Below are positions 44,014 to 52,635 of a DNA stretch of 64,000 nucleotides, piece after piece. How positions within the stretch are numbered: position 1 is the first letter of the stretch; the number at the start of each line of letters is the position of its first letter. The DNA comes from Streptomyces sp. NA04227. GTDB lineage: Bacteria > Actinomycetota > Actinomycetes > Streptomycetales > Streptomycetaceae. The stretch covers positions 496,001 to 560,000 of the forward strand of contig NZ_CP054918.1 of assembly GCF_013364195.1 (NCBI RefSeq). The letters run 5' to 3'. The notes beneath the pieces were generated by a model, which was given only the letters and a program-made list of their open reading frames with translations, ran no database searches and was not told the origin of the DNA. The translations under genes were made by a program, and so were the position numbers.

Positions 44014-45453
44014 GTGACTGCGTCTGCGAAGCCCCGTATCCCGAACGTCCTGGCCGGCCGCTATGCCTCGGCCGAGCTGGCCACCCTGTGGTCGCCCGAG
44101 CACAAGGTGCGCCTGGAACGGCAGCTCTGGCTGGCCGTGCTCCGTGCTCAGCGGGACCTCGGCATCGATGTGCCGGAAGCCGCGCTCGCCGACTACGAGC
44201 GAGTCCTGGACCAGGTCGACCTGGCCTCCATCGCCGAACGCGAGAAGGTCACCCGGCATGATGTGAAGGCCCGCATCGAGGAGTTCAACGCCCTCGCCGG
44301 TCACGAGCACGTGCACAAGGGCATGACCTCGCGCGACCTCACCGAGAACGTCGAGCAGCTCCAGGTCCGCCTCTCTCTCGAACTCGTACGGGACCGGGCG
44401 GTGGCGGTACTGGCCCGGCTCGGCAAGCTGTCCGCCGAGTACGGCGAACTGGTCATGGCGGGCCGCTCGCACAACGTCGCCGCCCAGGCGATCACCCTCG
44501 GCAAGCGGTTCGCGACCGGCGCCGACGAACTCCTCGTCGGCTACGCCCGGCTCGAGGAGCTCCTCGGCCGCTACCCGCTGCGCGGCATCAAGGGCCCGGT
44601 CGGCACCGCTCAGGACATGCTCGACCTGCTCGGCGGCGATCCGGCCAAGCTCGCCGGCCTCGAGCAGCGCATCGCCTCCCACCTCGGCTTCTCGCAGGCC
44701 TTCACCTCCGTCGGGCAGGTCTACCCGCGCTCCCTGGACTACGAGGTGGTCACCACTCTGGTCCAGCTCGCCGCCGCGCCCTCCTCGCTGGCGAAGACGA
44801 TCCGGCTGATGGCCGGGCACGAGCTGGTCACCGAGGGCTTCAAGCCGGGCCAGGTCGGCTCCTCGGCCATGCCGCACAAGATGAACACCCGCTCCTGCGA
44901 GCGCGTCAACGGCCTGATGGTGATCCTGCGCGGCTACGCCTCGATGACCGGCGAGCTGGCGGGCGACCAGTGGAACGAGGGCGATGTCTCCTGCTCGGTG
45001 GTGCGCCGCGTCGCCCTGCCGGACGCCTTCTTCGCCCTGGACGGTCTGCTGGAGACCTTCCTGACGGTCCTCGACGAGTTCGGTGCCTTCCCCGCGGTAG
45101 TCGCCCGCGAACTCGACCGCTACCTGCCCTTCCTGGCCACCACCAAGGTGCTCATGGCCTCGGTACGCGCCGGTGTCGGCCGCGAGGTCGCGCACGAGGC
45201 GATCAAGGAGAACGCGGTCGCCTGCGCCCTGGCGATGCGCGAGCAGGGCGCCGAGCGCAACGAACTCCTCGACAAGCTGGCCGCCGACTCCCGTATCCCC
45301 CTGGACCGCGACCAGTTGGACGCGCTCATGGCCGACAAGCTCTCCTTCACCGGAGCCGCGAGCGACCAGGTGGACTCGGTGGTGAGCCGGGTGCAGGAGA
45401 TCGTCAAGCAGCGACCGGAGGCAGCCGGTTACACCCCGGGCGCCATCCTCTGA
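44014..45453 (+). CDS. purB: Adenylosuccinate lyase
   Basis: This 479-residue fumarase-superfamily enzyme acts twice in purine synthesis (SAICAR to AICAR and adenylosuccinate to AMP). It has the signature GSSAMPHKMNTRSCE with the mobile-loop Ser, EHVHKGMTSRDLTEN, and GRSHNVAAQAITLGKR. The start is GTG 44014. There is no Shine-Dalgarno, and a TAGAAT at 44000-44005 lies so close that the mRNA may be nearly leaderless. A hairpin follows the stop. Confidence 0.96.
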   Translation: MTASAKPRIPNVLAGRYASAELATLWSPEHKVRLERQLWLAVLRAQRDLGIDVPEAALADYERVLDQVDLASIAEREKVTRHDVKARIEEFNALAGHEHVHKGMTSRDLTENVEQLQVRLSLELVRDRAVAVLARLGKLSAEYGELVMAGRSHNVAAQAITLGKRFATGADELLVGYARLEELLGRYPLRGIKGPVGTAQDMLDLLGGDPAKLAGLEQRIASHLGFSQAFTSVGQVYPRSLDYEVVTTLVQLAAAPSSLAKTIRLMAGHELVTEGFKPGQVGSSAMPHKMNTRSCERVNGLMVILRGYASMTGELAGDQWNEGDVSCSVVRRVALPDAFFALDGLLETFLTVLDEFGAFPAVVARELDRYLPFLATTKVLMASVRAGVGREVAHEAIKENAVACALAMREQGAERNELLDKLAADSRIPLDRDQLDALMADKLSFTGAASDQVDSVVSRVQEIVKQRPEAAGYTPGAIL

Positions 45454-45488
45454 CTCCCACGGCCCGCGTCCGCAACGACGGGCCGATC

Positions 45489-45523
45489 GACGGGGCGTCC
45501 GCCTTCGGGTGTGGCGCCCCGTC
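45489..45523 (+). terminator. purB terminator
   Basis: A perfect 9-bp stem (45489-45497 with 45515-45523) and a 17-base loop are followed by CTGCTTTCCCT. It lies 36 bases after the purB stop. Confidence 0.75.
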
Positions 45524-45567
45524 CTGCTTTCCCTGACGCGATCCCCCGTTCCCGCCCGCCCCTGGCC

Positions 45568-46023
45568 TCAGGGCGGGTCGGTCTCCGTCACCACCGCGAG
45601 GAGTCGGGGCGGCAGTTCCTCCCCCATGCGTGAAGTGCCCAGCCCGAGCCATCTGTTGAGCGATTCCAGCCGCCAGAGGTACAGGTGCTCCACATGGCCG
45701 CTGAGCGAGGCCCAGGGTTCGTCCATCTCCTCGCCGTACTCCATGGTGCGCAACAGGACGCCCTGCAAGGGGAATTCACCCGCCGGGCCGTGGCGGTCGC
45801 CGAGCAGCTGGGCCAGTGCTTCGCGTTCGGCCTCGCACTGGTCGAGGAGGTCCTGGTACGGGGAGGTGTCCCAGTGCTCCTCGGTGCCCGTGAACTCGGC
45901 CAGTATCCGTATCAGGTAGCCGGGGCCTCCGTACTGCGCCGCCGTCGGTGAACCGTCGCGCTGCGCCGGGAAGGGGCGCGAACACAACGGATCGAGGACG
46001 GACAGGTGCTGTGCGCTGCTCAT
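45568..46023 (-). CDS. Hypothetical protein, 151 residues
   Basis: This is a soluble, acidic protein starting MSSAQHLSVLDPLC. It has SPYQDLLDQCEAEREALAQLLGD and a Trp/Leu-rich middle (EPWASLSGHVEHLYLWRLES). I see no signal, membrane segment or named family. Codon use fits a real gene. It lies between purB and an ABC transporter, on the transporter's strand, 82 bases downstream of it. Confidence 0.65.
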   Translation of the reverse strand: MSSAQHLSVLDPLCSRPFPAQRDGSPTAAQYGGPGYLIRILAEFTGTEEHWDTSPYQDLLDQCEAEREALAQLLGDRHGPAGEFPLQGVLLRTMEYGEEMDEPWASLSGHVEHLYLWRLESLNRWLGLGTSRMGEELPPRLLAVVTETDPP

Positions 46024-46105
46024 GGGATCAAGTAAACAGGCTGGGACCGACATTTGTCGGCACGTCAGATTTCCGCACCGCACCCTCCGGCCGGGTCCGG
46101 CACCC

Positions 46106-46843
46106 TCAGGCGTCTCTGCTGCGCAGCGCCCACCACCCGGCGAGCAGCGCCGCGGTCGACCAACAGGCACAGACCGCGAGCCCGGTCCAGGGCCCGAGTG
46201 AGCCCTCCGTCTGTCCGTACAGGATCTGCTGTCCTGCCCGGTCCGGCAGGAAGTCCGCGACGTTTCCCGACATGTCGCCGACCACCATCGAAACGATGAG
46301 GATGAACGGGATGAGCATGCTGAGTACGGCCACCGCGCTGCGCAGCAACACCGTGAGTCCGGCGGCCAAGAGCGCCATCAGGGACAGATATATGCCGCCG
46401 CCGAAGCATGCCCGCACGGCACCGTCCTCGCCGAGGTCCAGAGCGTACTCCCCGAGGAAGGCCTGTCCCGTAAGGAAGGAAGCGAAGCTGGTGAGCACGC
46501 CCGTGAGCAGTGCGGAGCCCCCGATCACGGTCATCTTCGAGAGGTAGAACAGGCTCCGGCGGGGCACCGCGCCCAGCGAGACCCGCAGGGCGCCGCTGAG
46601 GTACTCGGAGGACACCGCGGTGGCGCCGAAACTGATCGCGGCGATCTGCGCGAAGTTCATCGCGTAGAAGGCGTTGAAGAGGGCGTCGCCCGTCGCGTCC
46701 TCGGCCTCGGCGCGGCCGACGGTGGCGTACACGAGGAGGGTGACGGTCACCGTCGCCGCGAAGACGGCGATCAGTGAGCCGTAACTGGCGCGCACCGAAC
46801 GGATCTTGATCCATTCCGCGTGCGCGACCGCGAGGAAGGACAT
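46106..46843 (-). CDS. ABC transporter permease (ABC-2 type)
   Basis: This 245-residue membrane protein has about six hydrophobic segments. It starts with HAEWIKIRSVRASYGSL, typical for ABC-2 permeases of the Streptomyces drug-export type, and contains FGATAVSSEYLSGALRVSL. It is one base downstream of the ATPase gene, so the two form an operon and an exporter. Confidence 0.9.
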   Translation of the reverse strand: MSFLAVAHAEWIKIRSVRASYGSLIAVFAATVTVTLLVYATVGRAEAEDATGDALFNAFYAMNFAQIAAISFGATAVSSEYLSGALRVSLGAVPRRSLFYLSKMTVIGGSALLTGVLTSFASFLTGQAFLGEYALDLGEDGAVRACFGGGIYLSLMALLAAGLTVLLRSAVAVLSMLIPFILIVSMVVGDMSGNVADFLPDRAGQQILYGQTEGSLGPWTGLAVCACWSTAALLAGWWALRSRDA

Positions 46844-46844
46844 C

Positions 46845-47768
46845 TCAGTTCTCCGTTCGGGTCGAGGAGGCGAATTCCGCTTCCTTCTCGGTGAGGGCGA
46901 AATAGGCGTCCTCCAAGGACGCTGTGTCGGTGGCGAGTTCGAGCAGGGGTGCTCCGGCCTCGGCGGCCAGTTGCCCTATCTCTCCCGCATCGGCGCCGGA
47001 GATGCGCAAGGTGCCGTCCTCGGTCTCCAGTGCGGTGTGTCCGGCACGGGCCAGGGCCGGGCGCAGCCGGTCCGGCCTGGAGGTGCGCAGGCGTACGGCG
47101 CTCTCGCCATGGGTGTGCAGGAATTCAGCCATGGGCGCGTCGGCGAGGAGTCTGCCGCGCCCGAGGACGACGAGATGGTCGGCGTACCCGGCCGTCTCGT
47201 TCATCAGATGACTCGAGACCAGTACCGTCCGGCCCTCGCGGGCCAGCCGTCTCAGCAACTCCCGGATCCAGACGATGCCTTCGGGGTCGAGGCCATTGGC
47301 GGGCTCGTCGAGTATCACGACCTCGGGGTCGCCGAGCAGCGCGGCCGCTACACCCAGGCGTTGGCGCATCCCCAAGGAGAAGGTCTTGATGCGGCGGTCG
47401 GCCGCGGAGGCTATCCCGGACTCTTCCAGGACCGCGTCGACTCTGGTCCGGGGCAGTCGGTTGCTGACGGCGAGGGCGCTGAGGTGCCGGTACGCGCTGC
47501 GCGAGCCGTGCGCGGCCTGGGCGTCCAGGAGTGCGCCGACGGTGCGGAGCGGTTCGTCGATGTCGGTGTAGGCGCGGCCGCCGACCGTGGCCGACCCCGA
47601 GGTGGGGCGGTCGAGGCCGAGGACGAGGCGCAAAGTGGTGGATTTTCCGGCGCCGTTGGGGCCGAGGAAGCCGGTGACCCGGCCGGGCCGCACCTGGAAG
47701 GTGAGGTCGTCCACCGCTCGCTTGTCACCGTAGCGCTTGCTGAGCCGGGAGACGTCGATAGCGGTCAT
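46845..47768 (-). CDS. ABC transporter ATP-binding protein
   Basis: This 307-residue ATPase has Walker A GPNGAGKST, signature FSLGMRQRL, Walker B VVILDEPANGLDP and the H-loop SSHLMNE. The C-terminal 80 residues are the extension common in DrrA-like exporters. It is divergent from a two-component system whose response regulator probably controls it. Confidence 0.93.
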   Translation of the reverse strand: MTAIDVSRLSKRYGDKRAVDDLTFQVRPGRVTGFLGPNGAGKSTTLRLVLGLDRPTSGSATVGGRAYTDIDEPLRTVGALLDAQAAHGSRSAYRHLSALAVSNRLPRTRVDAVLEESGIASAADRRIKTFSLGMRQRLGVAAALLGDPEVVILDEPANGLDPEGIVWIRELLRRLAREGRTVLVSSHLMNETAGYADHLVVLGRGRLLADAPMAEFLHTHGESAVRLRTSRPDRLRPALARAGHTALETEDGTLRISGADAGEIGQLAAEAGAPLLELATDTASLEDAYFALTEKEAEFASSTRTEN

Positions 47769-47874
47769 GGCTCAAGCCTCGCGGGCTCTCGGCCTCGGCA
47801 CCTCCCTCCACCGTGGGCTCTTTCTCCCTCGCTCGGGGGAAGTCGACGACCTGGGCATTTGCGAGGATGACGGC

Positions 47875-49089
47875 ATGTCCGCACTCCTGCGACCGCTGTT
47901 CTCGGCGGTCACCTTCACCCGTTGGCTGCACATGCTGGTCGGCTCCTTCTTCGCCTTCCTCTGCGCGGCGGTCTACCCGGGGCTGGTCGGGCTGTCCGGT
48001 GCCCAGTGGGCGCTGATCCTCGTGGTGCCGATCCCGGCGCTGCTGCTCGCCGCCCTGGTGCCCGCCGTGCGTCTGGCCGAGGGGATCCAGGCGCGGGTGA
48101 TGCTGTTCCCCGGCGCGCACGCCCCCGGCAAGGGCGCGGGGGTGGACCCGGACATCGCCGCGGCCCCGTCCGCCTCGCGAAGCGACCGGGCCCGTACGGC
48201 GCTCTGGCTGGTCCTGCGCCTGGAGGTGGGCTGCCTGGTCGCCCTGTGCACGGGCCAGGCGGGTGCCCTCACCCTCTCTTTCGTCGGCGCGGCCTCGGGT
48301 GCGCCGGGTGAGGCCGAATCCTGGATCAAACCAAGCGGTTCCCATTGGGCGTACGCCTTCCTGATACCGCTGCCTCCGCTCGTCCTGACCGTCGTGGTCG
48401 CCGTGTTGGGTGCCGGTATGGCGGCGGCTGCCCGCAGACTGCTCGGGCCCTCGCCTCGGGAGCGTCTTGCCGCACTGGAACAGCGCACCGAGCAACTTCT
48501 CGAACGGCACCGCATCGCAAGGGAGTTGCACGACTCGCTGGGCCACGCGCTGAATGTGGCGGTGGTGCAGGCCGGTGCGGCACGCGCGATCGACGACCCG
48601 GAGTTCACCGACCGGGCGCTTGCCGCCATCGAGGAGACCGGCCGCACGGCACTCGACGACCTGGACCGCGTACTGCGGACCCTGCGGGCGCACGACAGGG
48701 CGCCGGTCCCGCATCCGGCCCTGCACGAGGCGGAGTCACTGCTCGACTCCGCCCGTGCGGCGGGCGCGGAGGTGCGCGCCGAGTTCACCGGGGCCCTCGA
48801 CACCCTCCCCGGCCCGCTGTCCCGCGAGGCGTACCGCATGCTCCAGGAATCCCTCACCAATGTGCTGCGTCACGCCGGACCGGTGCCGGTGCGCGTCCGG
48901 GTCAGTGCGGGGAGCAGACGCCTGGAGCTCGATGTCGACAACCCGCTCGGAGTGGCCGAGGACAGCGGTGGCCGTAGCGGCTCGGGGCTGCGGGGCATCC
49001 GCGAGCGGGCAGAACTCCTGGGCGGGCGGGCCGAGTTCGGGCCGAGGGACGGACGCTGGCAGGTCAGCGTCCGGCTTCCGCTCTCGTGA
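47875..49089 (+). CDS. Sensor histidine kinase (NarL-type partner, HisKA_3)
   Basis: This 404-residue kinase has four predicted transmembrane segments in its first 210 residues and no large extracellular sensor. The HisKA_3 motif RIARELHDSLGHALNVA carries the phosphorylated His. The ATPase domain has REAYRMLQESLTNVLRHAG (N-box) and GSGLRGIRERAELLGG (G-box). GAGGA precedes the ATG. This intramembrane-sensing type often responds to envelope stress or to drugs exported by an adjacent ABC transporter. Confidence 0.92.
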   Translation: MSALLRPLFSAVTFTRWLHMLVGSFFAFLCAAVYPGLVGLSGAQWALILVVPIPALLLAALVPAVRLAEGIQARVMLFPGAHAPGKGAGVDPDIAAAPSASRSDRARTALWLVLRLEVGCLVALCTGQAGALTLSFVGAASGAPGEAESWIKPSGSHWAYAFLIPLPPLVLTVVVAVLGAGMAAAARRLLGPSPRERLAALEQRTEQLLERHRIARELHDSLGHALNVAVVQAGAARAIDDPEFTDRALAAIEETGRTALDDLDRVLRTLRAHDRAPVPHPALHEAESLLDSARAAGAEVRAEFTGALDTLPGPLSREAYRMLQESLTNVLRHAGPVPVRVRVSAGSRRLELDVDNPLGVAEDSGGRSGSGLRGIRERAELLGGRAEFGPRDGRWQVSVRLPLS

Positions 49090-49103
49090 CCTACGCTGAT
49101 CCG

Positions 49104-49760
49104 ATGCCGCACACCGTCCTGTTGGTAGACGACGAACCGCTGGTCCGCGCCGGTCTGCGGGCCGTCCTCCAGGCGGCGGACGGCATCGAGGTGGTCGGTG
49201 AGGCGCAGGACGGCGCTTCGGTGGTCCCGCTGGTGCGCCAACTGCGCCCCGATGTGGTCGCCATGGACGTACGGATGCCGCTGATGGACGGCATCGAGGC
49301 GACGCGTGCTGTACTGAAGACGGTGCCGGAGCCGCCGAAGGTCCTGGTGATCACGACGTTCGAGGAGGACGAGCTCGTCTACGAGGCCCTGCGCGCGGGC
49401 GCCGCGGGCTTCCTCCTCAAGCGGGCGCGGCCCGCCGAGATCGTGCACGCGGTGCGCCTGGTGGCCGAGGGCGACTCGCTGCTGTTCCCCGCCGCGGTGC
49501 GTTCGCTGGCGGCCCGCTACGCGGCACGGTCCGAGGCCACACCCGCCGTCCTGCCGGGTTCACAGCTCACCGAACGCGAGGCGGAGGTCCTGCGGTTGAT
49601 GGCGCGCGGGCTGTCCAACGCGGAGATCGCCGCCCAACTCGTCCTGGGCACCGAGACGGTGAAGTCCCATGTGAGCGGCGTACTCGCCAAGCTCGGCGCC
49701 CGCGATCGCACACAGGCGGTCATCGCCGCCTATGAGTCCGGCTTCGTCACCCCGGCCTGA
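49104..49760 (+). CDS. NarL/FixJ-type response regulator
   Basis: This 218-residue regulator has a receiver domain (LLVDDEPLVRAG; phosphorylated Asp in VVAMDVRMPLMDG; Lys in FLLKRARP) and a LuxR helix-turn-helix (LTEREAEVLRLMARGLSNAE, TVKSHVSGVLAKLG). It follows its kinase by 14 bases. GTG 49086, which overlaps the kinase stop (GTGA), would add six residues and is an alternative start. Confidence 0.94.
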   Translation: MPHTVLLVDDEPLVRAGLRAVLQAADGIEVVGEAQDGASVVPLVRQLRPDVVAMDVRMPLMDGIEATRAVLKTVPEPPKVLVITTFEEDELVYEALRAGAAGFLLKRARPAEIVHAVRLVAEGDSLLFPAAVRSLAARYAARSEATPAVLPGSQLTEREAEVLRLMARGLSNAEIAAQLVLGTETVKSHVSGVLAKLGARDRTQAVIAAYESGFVTPA

Positions 49761-49810
49761 CCATGTCAACAGACGGCGCGCAGCACTGTCGGCCCGCACG
49801 GGGCTCGGCG

Positions 49811-50704
49811 TCACACGCCCGCGAGCGACAGCAGCTTGTCCGGGTCGCGCATGAGGTACACGCACTCCACCCGCCGGTCGACGACGTCGAGTTGCAGCGC
49901 CGCGTCCATTACGCCGCCCTGTTCGACGACCATCCCTGGGCCCCCGTTGAGTTCGACCAGACGGGCGCGGGGCGGCGAGTTCGGCCGGGTGCGGCCTCCC
50001 AGGAGGAAATAGGCGATCCGGTCGGCGGTGCGGACGAGTCGCCGGGGTGCACCGCCCCTGGCGCCGCTGTCCTCGATGAGCCGCGCGCCCGGAGCGAGGA
50101 GCGCGAGCAGGCCCTCCCGGTCGCCGTCGGTCGCGGCGGCGAGGAAACGCTGGGTCATCACACGCCGTTGGAGGGGATCGGCATCGCGCGAGGGACGCCG
50201 TTCCTCCACGTGTCGACGGGCTCCCCTCGCCATCTGCCGTACCGCGGACTCGGTGCGGTCGAGGGTGGCCGCGATGTCCGCGAACGCAAACCCGAAGGCC
50301 TCCCTGAGCACGAACACCGCACGCTCCGGAGGCGACAGCGATTCGAGGGCCACGAGCACCGCCAGCGAGACCGAGTCGGCGAGCAGCGCACGCTCGTCGG
50401 TGTCGGGGGTGGCGGCACCGTAATCGGTCACCAGCGGCTCGGGCAGCCAGGGCCCTTCGTACGCCTCCGTGCGGGACTGCAGCTGCCGCAGCCGGTCGAG
50501 GGCGCGCCGGACGGTGATGCGCACCAGGTAGGCGCGAGGTTCGCGTGCCTCGCAGCGGTCGCTGCCGGACCAGCGGAGCCAGGCGTCCTGGACCACATCC
50601 TCCGCGTCGGCCACCCGGCCGAGCATCCGATAGGCGACCCCCATGAGAACGGGGCGGTACTCCTCGAAGACGTCGGTAGCAGTCTCGATGGCCACGGACT
50701 CCAT
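49811..50704 (-). CDS. ECF sigma factor of ECF41/SigJ type
   Basis: This 297-residue sigma factor has sigma2 (EYRPVLMGVAYRMLG, AEDVVQDAWLRW) and sigma4 (SPPERAVFVLREAFGFAFAD) followed by a SnoaL-like C-terminal extension. The linker WLPEPLVT and a C-terminal RDPDKL (NPDKL-like) are ECF41 hallmarks. The ECF41 DGGGK motif is here EDSGARGG, so it is altered. The extension normally keeps the factor inactive without a separate anti-sigma. The gene is divergent from an alpha/beta hydrolase, not from the usual carboxymuconolactone-decarboxylase-like partner. Confidence 0.9.
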   Translation of the reverse strand: MESVAIETATDVFEEYRPVLMGVAYRMLGRVADAEDVVQDAWLRWSGSDRCEAREPRAYLVRITVRRALDRLRQLQSRTEAYEGPWLPEPLVTDYGAATPDTDERALLADSVSLAVLVALESLSPPERAVFVLREAFGFAFADIAATLDRTESAVRQMARGARRHVEERRPSRDADPLQRRVMTQRFLAAATDGDREGLLALLAPGARLIEDSGARGGAPRRLVRTADRIAYFLLGGRTRPNSPPRARLVELNGGPGMVVEQGGVMDAALQLDVVDRRVECVYLMRDPDKLLSLAGV

Positions 50705-50819
50705 CCCAGCCCACGACCGTCACCGTTGTCCAGGCACGCTACCCGGCGAATATCCGGGAACTACCCCCGGCGGAGTGCCCCCTGCCACACTATGGACCCA
50801 CCCCGGGCACTACCCACCA

Positions 50820-50845
50820 GTAGACGGTACTGACAAACTGTCTAC
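50820..50845. promoter_or_regulatory. Candidate operator: imperfect 26-bp palindrome
   Basis: GTAGAC at 50820-50825 pairs with GTCTAC at 50840-50845, with partial symmetry between them (including GACAAACTGTC). It is in the sigma-hydrolase intergenic region, about 80 bp upstream of the hydrolase start. The shape suits a TetR-type regulator, but none is encoded next to it. Confidence 0.45.
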
Positions 50846-50861
50846 CCCCTGTCCGCGCCGC

Positions 50862-50891
50862 AGTCCGTACCGATGCCGAAGTCCGTACCGA
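50862..50891. repeat. 12-bp direct repeat, 18-bp period
   Basis: AGTCCGTACCGA occurs at 50862-50873 and 50880-50891 in the 5' region of the hydrolase gene. It may lie in the untranslated leader. No function is known. Confidence 0.45.
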
Positions 50892-50923
50892 CGGCGCCAC
50901 CGATCCCAGCGCCGAGGAGTCGC

Positions 50924-51757
50924 ATGCCCGCCACAGCCTCGTTCACCGTTGAATCTCCGCGCGGTCCGCAGACCGCCAGCATCACGTACGACCGCTTCGG
51001 CAGCGGCGAGCCGCTTCTGCTCCTGCACGGCATCGGGCATCACTGGCAGGCCTGGGAGCCGGTGATTCCGGCGCTCAGCGCGCAGTACGACGTGATCGCC
51101 GCGGATCTGCCCGGGTTCGGAACGTCGCCCGGTCTCCCGGACGGACTCGACTACGACCTGCCGACCATCACGCGGGTCCTCGCCGCCTTCAACCGGTCCC
51201 TCGGCATCGAGCGCCCGCACGTGGCGGGCAACTCCCTGGGCGGGCTGATCTCCCTGGAGCTCGGCCGCCAGAAGGAGGTGCGCTCGGTGACCGCACTCGC
51301 GCCCGCCGGTTTCTACTCCGCGGGCGAGCTGATCTACGCCTCGCGCACCCTGCGGGCCATGCGCTTCGGCGCCCGTAACCTGCCGCTGTCCATGATCGAG
51401 CGCCTGTCCCGCTCGGCGGCGGGCCGCTCGGCTCTGGCGAGCACCATCTACGCCCGCCCCGGCCGCCGCGCGCCGGAGGCCGTCGTCGCGGAGACGCTCG
51501 CGCTGCGCAACTGCATCGGCTTCATGCCGACCCTGGCGGCGGGCCACGACCTGCGCTTCACGGACGCACTCGCGGGCCTGCCGGTGACGATCGCCTGGGG
51601 CAACAAGGACCGCATCCTCCTCCCCCGCCAGGGCATCCGCGCCAAGCGCCTCATCCCCGACGCCCGCCTGATCCGCCTCCCCGGCTGCGGTCACGTCCCG
51701 ATGAACGACGACCCGGCCCTGGTGGCCCGCGTCATTCTGGACACCGTCGCCCGATAG
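50924..51757 (+). CDS. Alpha/beta hydrolase
   Basis: This 277-residue hydrolase has LLLLHGIGHHWQAWEPV, nucleophile elbow VAGNSLGG (Ser), Asp in WGNKDRI and His in GCGHVPM. It has no signal peptide. Start 50924 is preferred because GAGGAG is 6 bases upstream; an ATG at 50873 would add 17 Pro-rich residues. The substrate is unknown. Confidence 0.9.
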   Translation: MPATASFTVESPRGPQTASITYDRFGSGEPLLLLHGIGHHWQAWEPVIPALSAQYDVIAADLPGFGTSPGLPDGLDYDLPTITRVLAAFNRSLGIERPHVAGNSLGGLISLELGRQKEVRSVTALAPAGFYSAGELIYASRTLRAMRFGARNLPLSMIERLSRSAAGRSALASTIYARPGRRAPEAVVAETLALRNCIGFMPTLAAGHDLRFTDALAGLPVTIAWGNKDRILLPRQGIRAKRLIPDARLIRLPGCGHVPMNDDPALVARVILDTVAR

Positions 51758-51782
51758 CGCCCGGCAGGACCCCACGCGCGGT

Positions 51783-51817
51783 CGCCCGGCCCTGGAGGCA
51801 ATCGCCCGGGCCGGGCG
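51783..51817. terminator. Hairpin between convergent genes
   Basis: A perfect 10-bp stem (51783-51792 with 51808-51817) and 15-base loop follow the hydrolase stop by 26 bases. The convergent deaminase gene ends 106 bases further on. Confidence 0.65.
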
Positions 51818-51922
51818 GGGAGCGGGAGCTGCTGCGGCGGCGGATCGGGCGTCGATCGCTCCGTTGCGAACTGGGCGGTGTTGTCTGCCTGTTGCTTCGT
51901 TGGCCCGTTGCCCTTTGGCCGG

Positions 51923-52360
51923 TCAGTCCGTGTCGTGCGGCGGAGTCTCCTCGTCCGTCGGCTGATGGTCGGCCCAGACGTAACTCTCGGGCAGCAAGTC
52001 GGTGATGGTGACGGTTCGCAGGCGCTCACCCTGGCCGACGACGACCTTGAGGGCCGGGAAGTAGTCGAGCAGGACCTGACGGCACCGGCCGCAGGGCGGT
52101 ACGACCCCTCGGCCGCGGTCGCCCACGGCGACGATCGTCTCCAGCTCGTAGGCACCCTGCGCGGCTGCCGCACCGAGGACGACCAGCTCGGCGCAGGGGC
52201 CGCCCGTGAAGTGGTACGCGTTCACGGCGGTGACGATCCGGCCGTCCACTGCTCGGGCCGCGGCTGCCATGGTGTGGTTGTCGCCGCGGCAACGCGTACG
52301 GGCGACGTGCGCCGCTGCCTGGACGAGTTCGTGATCGACAGGGTGGGTCTGTGTGGTCAT
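51923..52360 (-). CDS. Cytidine deaminase-like protein (blasticidin-S deaminase type)
   Basis: This 145-residue zinc deaminase has the CDA motif GGPCAELVVLG (Cys ligand, catalytic Glu) and PCGRCRQVLLD (two Cys ligands), with HTMAAAARAVDGRIVTAVNA before them. The pattern is that of tetrameric cytidine deaminases and blasticidin-S deaminases. A housekeeping role in pyrimidine salvage or a role in nucleoside-antibiotic resistance are both possible. GGCGGAG precedes the start. The gene is divergent from an MFS pump. Confidence 0.87.
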   Translation of the reverse strand: MTTQTHPVDHELVQAAAHVARTRCRGDNHTMAAAARAVDGRIVTAVNAYHFTGGPCAELVVLGAAAAQGAYELETIVAVGDRGRGVVPPCGRCRQVLLDYFPALKVVVGQGERLRTVTITDLLPESYVWADHQPTDEETPPHDTD

Positions 52361-52635
52361 CTGCTCCGCCTTCGTGGGGTGTCAGGCGACGTTGGCGCGT
52401 GGGCCGAGGGGGTGCAAGTGAATATCGACGGTGTGCTTCCCGCCAGTTCTCGGATGGGCTGACCGACGAGGGCGGGCCGCCGTCGAGCGAGTTGGCCGTC
52501 CTGCACGACCGGACGGCCGATCTCCCCCAGCGTCCCGCTGCGCTCCCGGCACGTGTGTGGACAGTGTCCGGATCGCAGCCCCTCCCTCCACGGCGCCACG
52601 CACCGGGCGACCAACGTCCCCTACCGTGACCCGCC

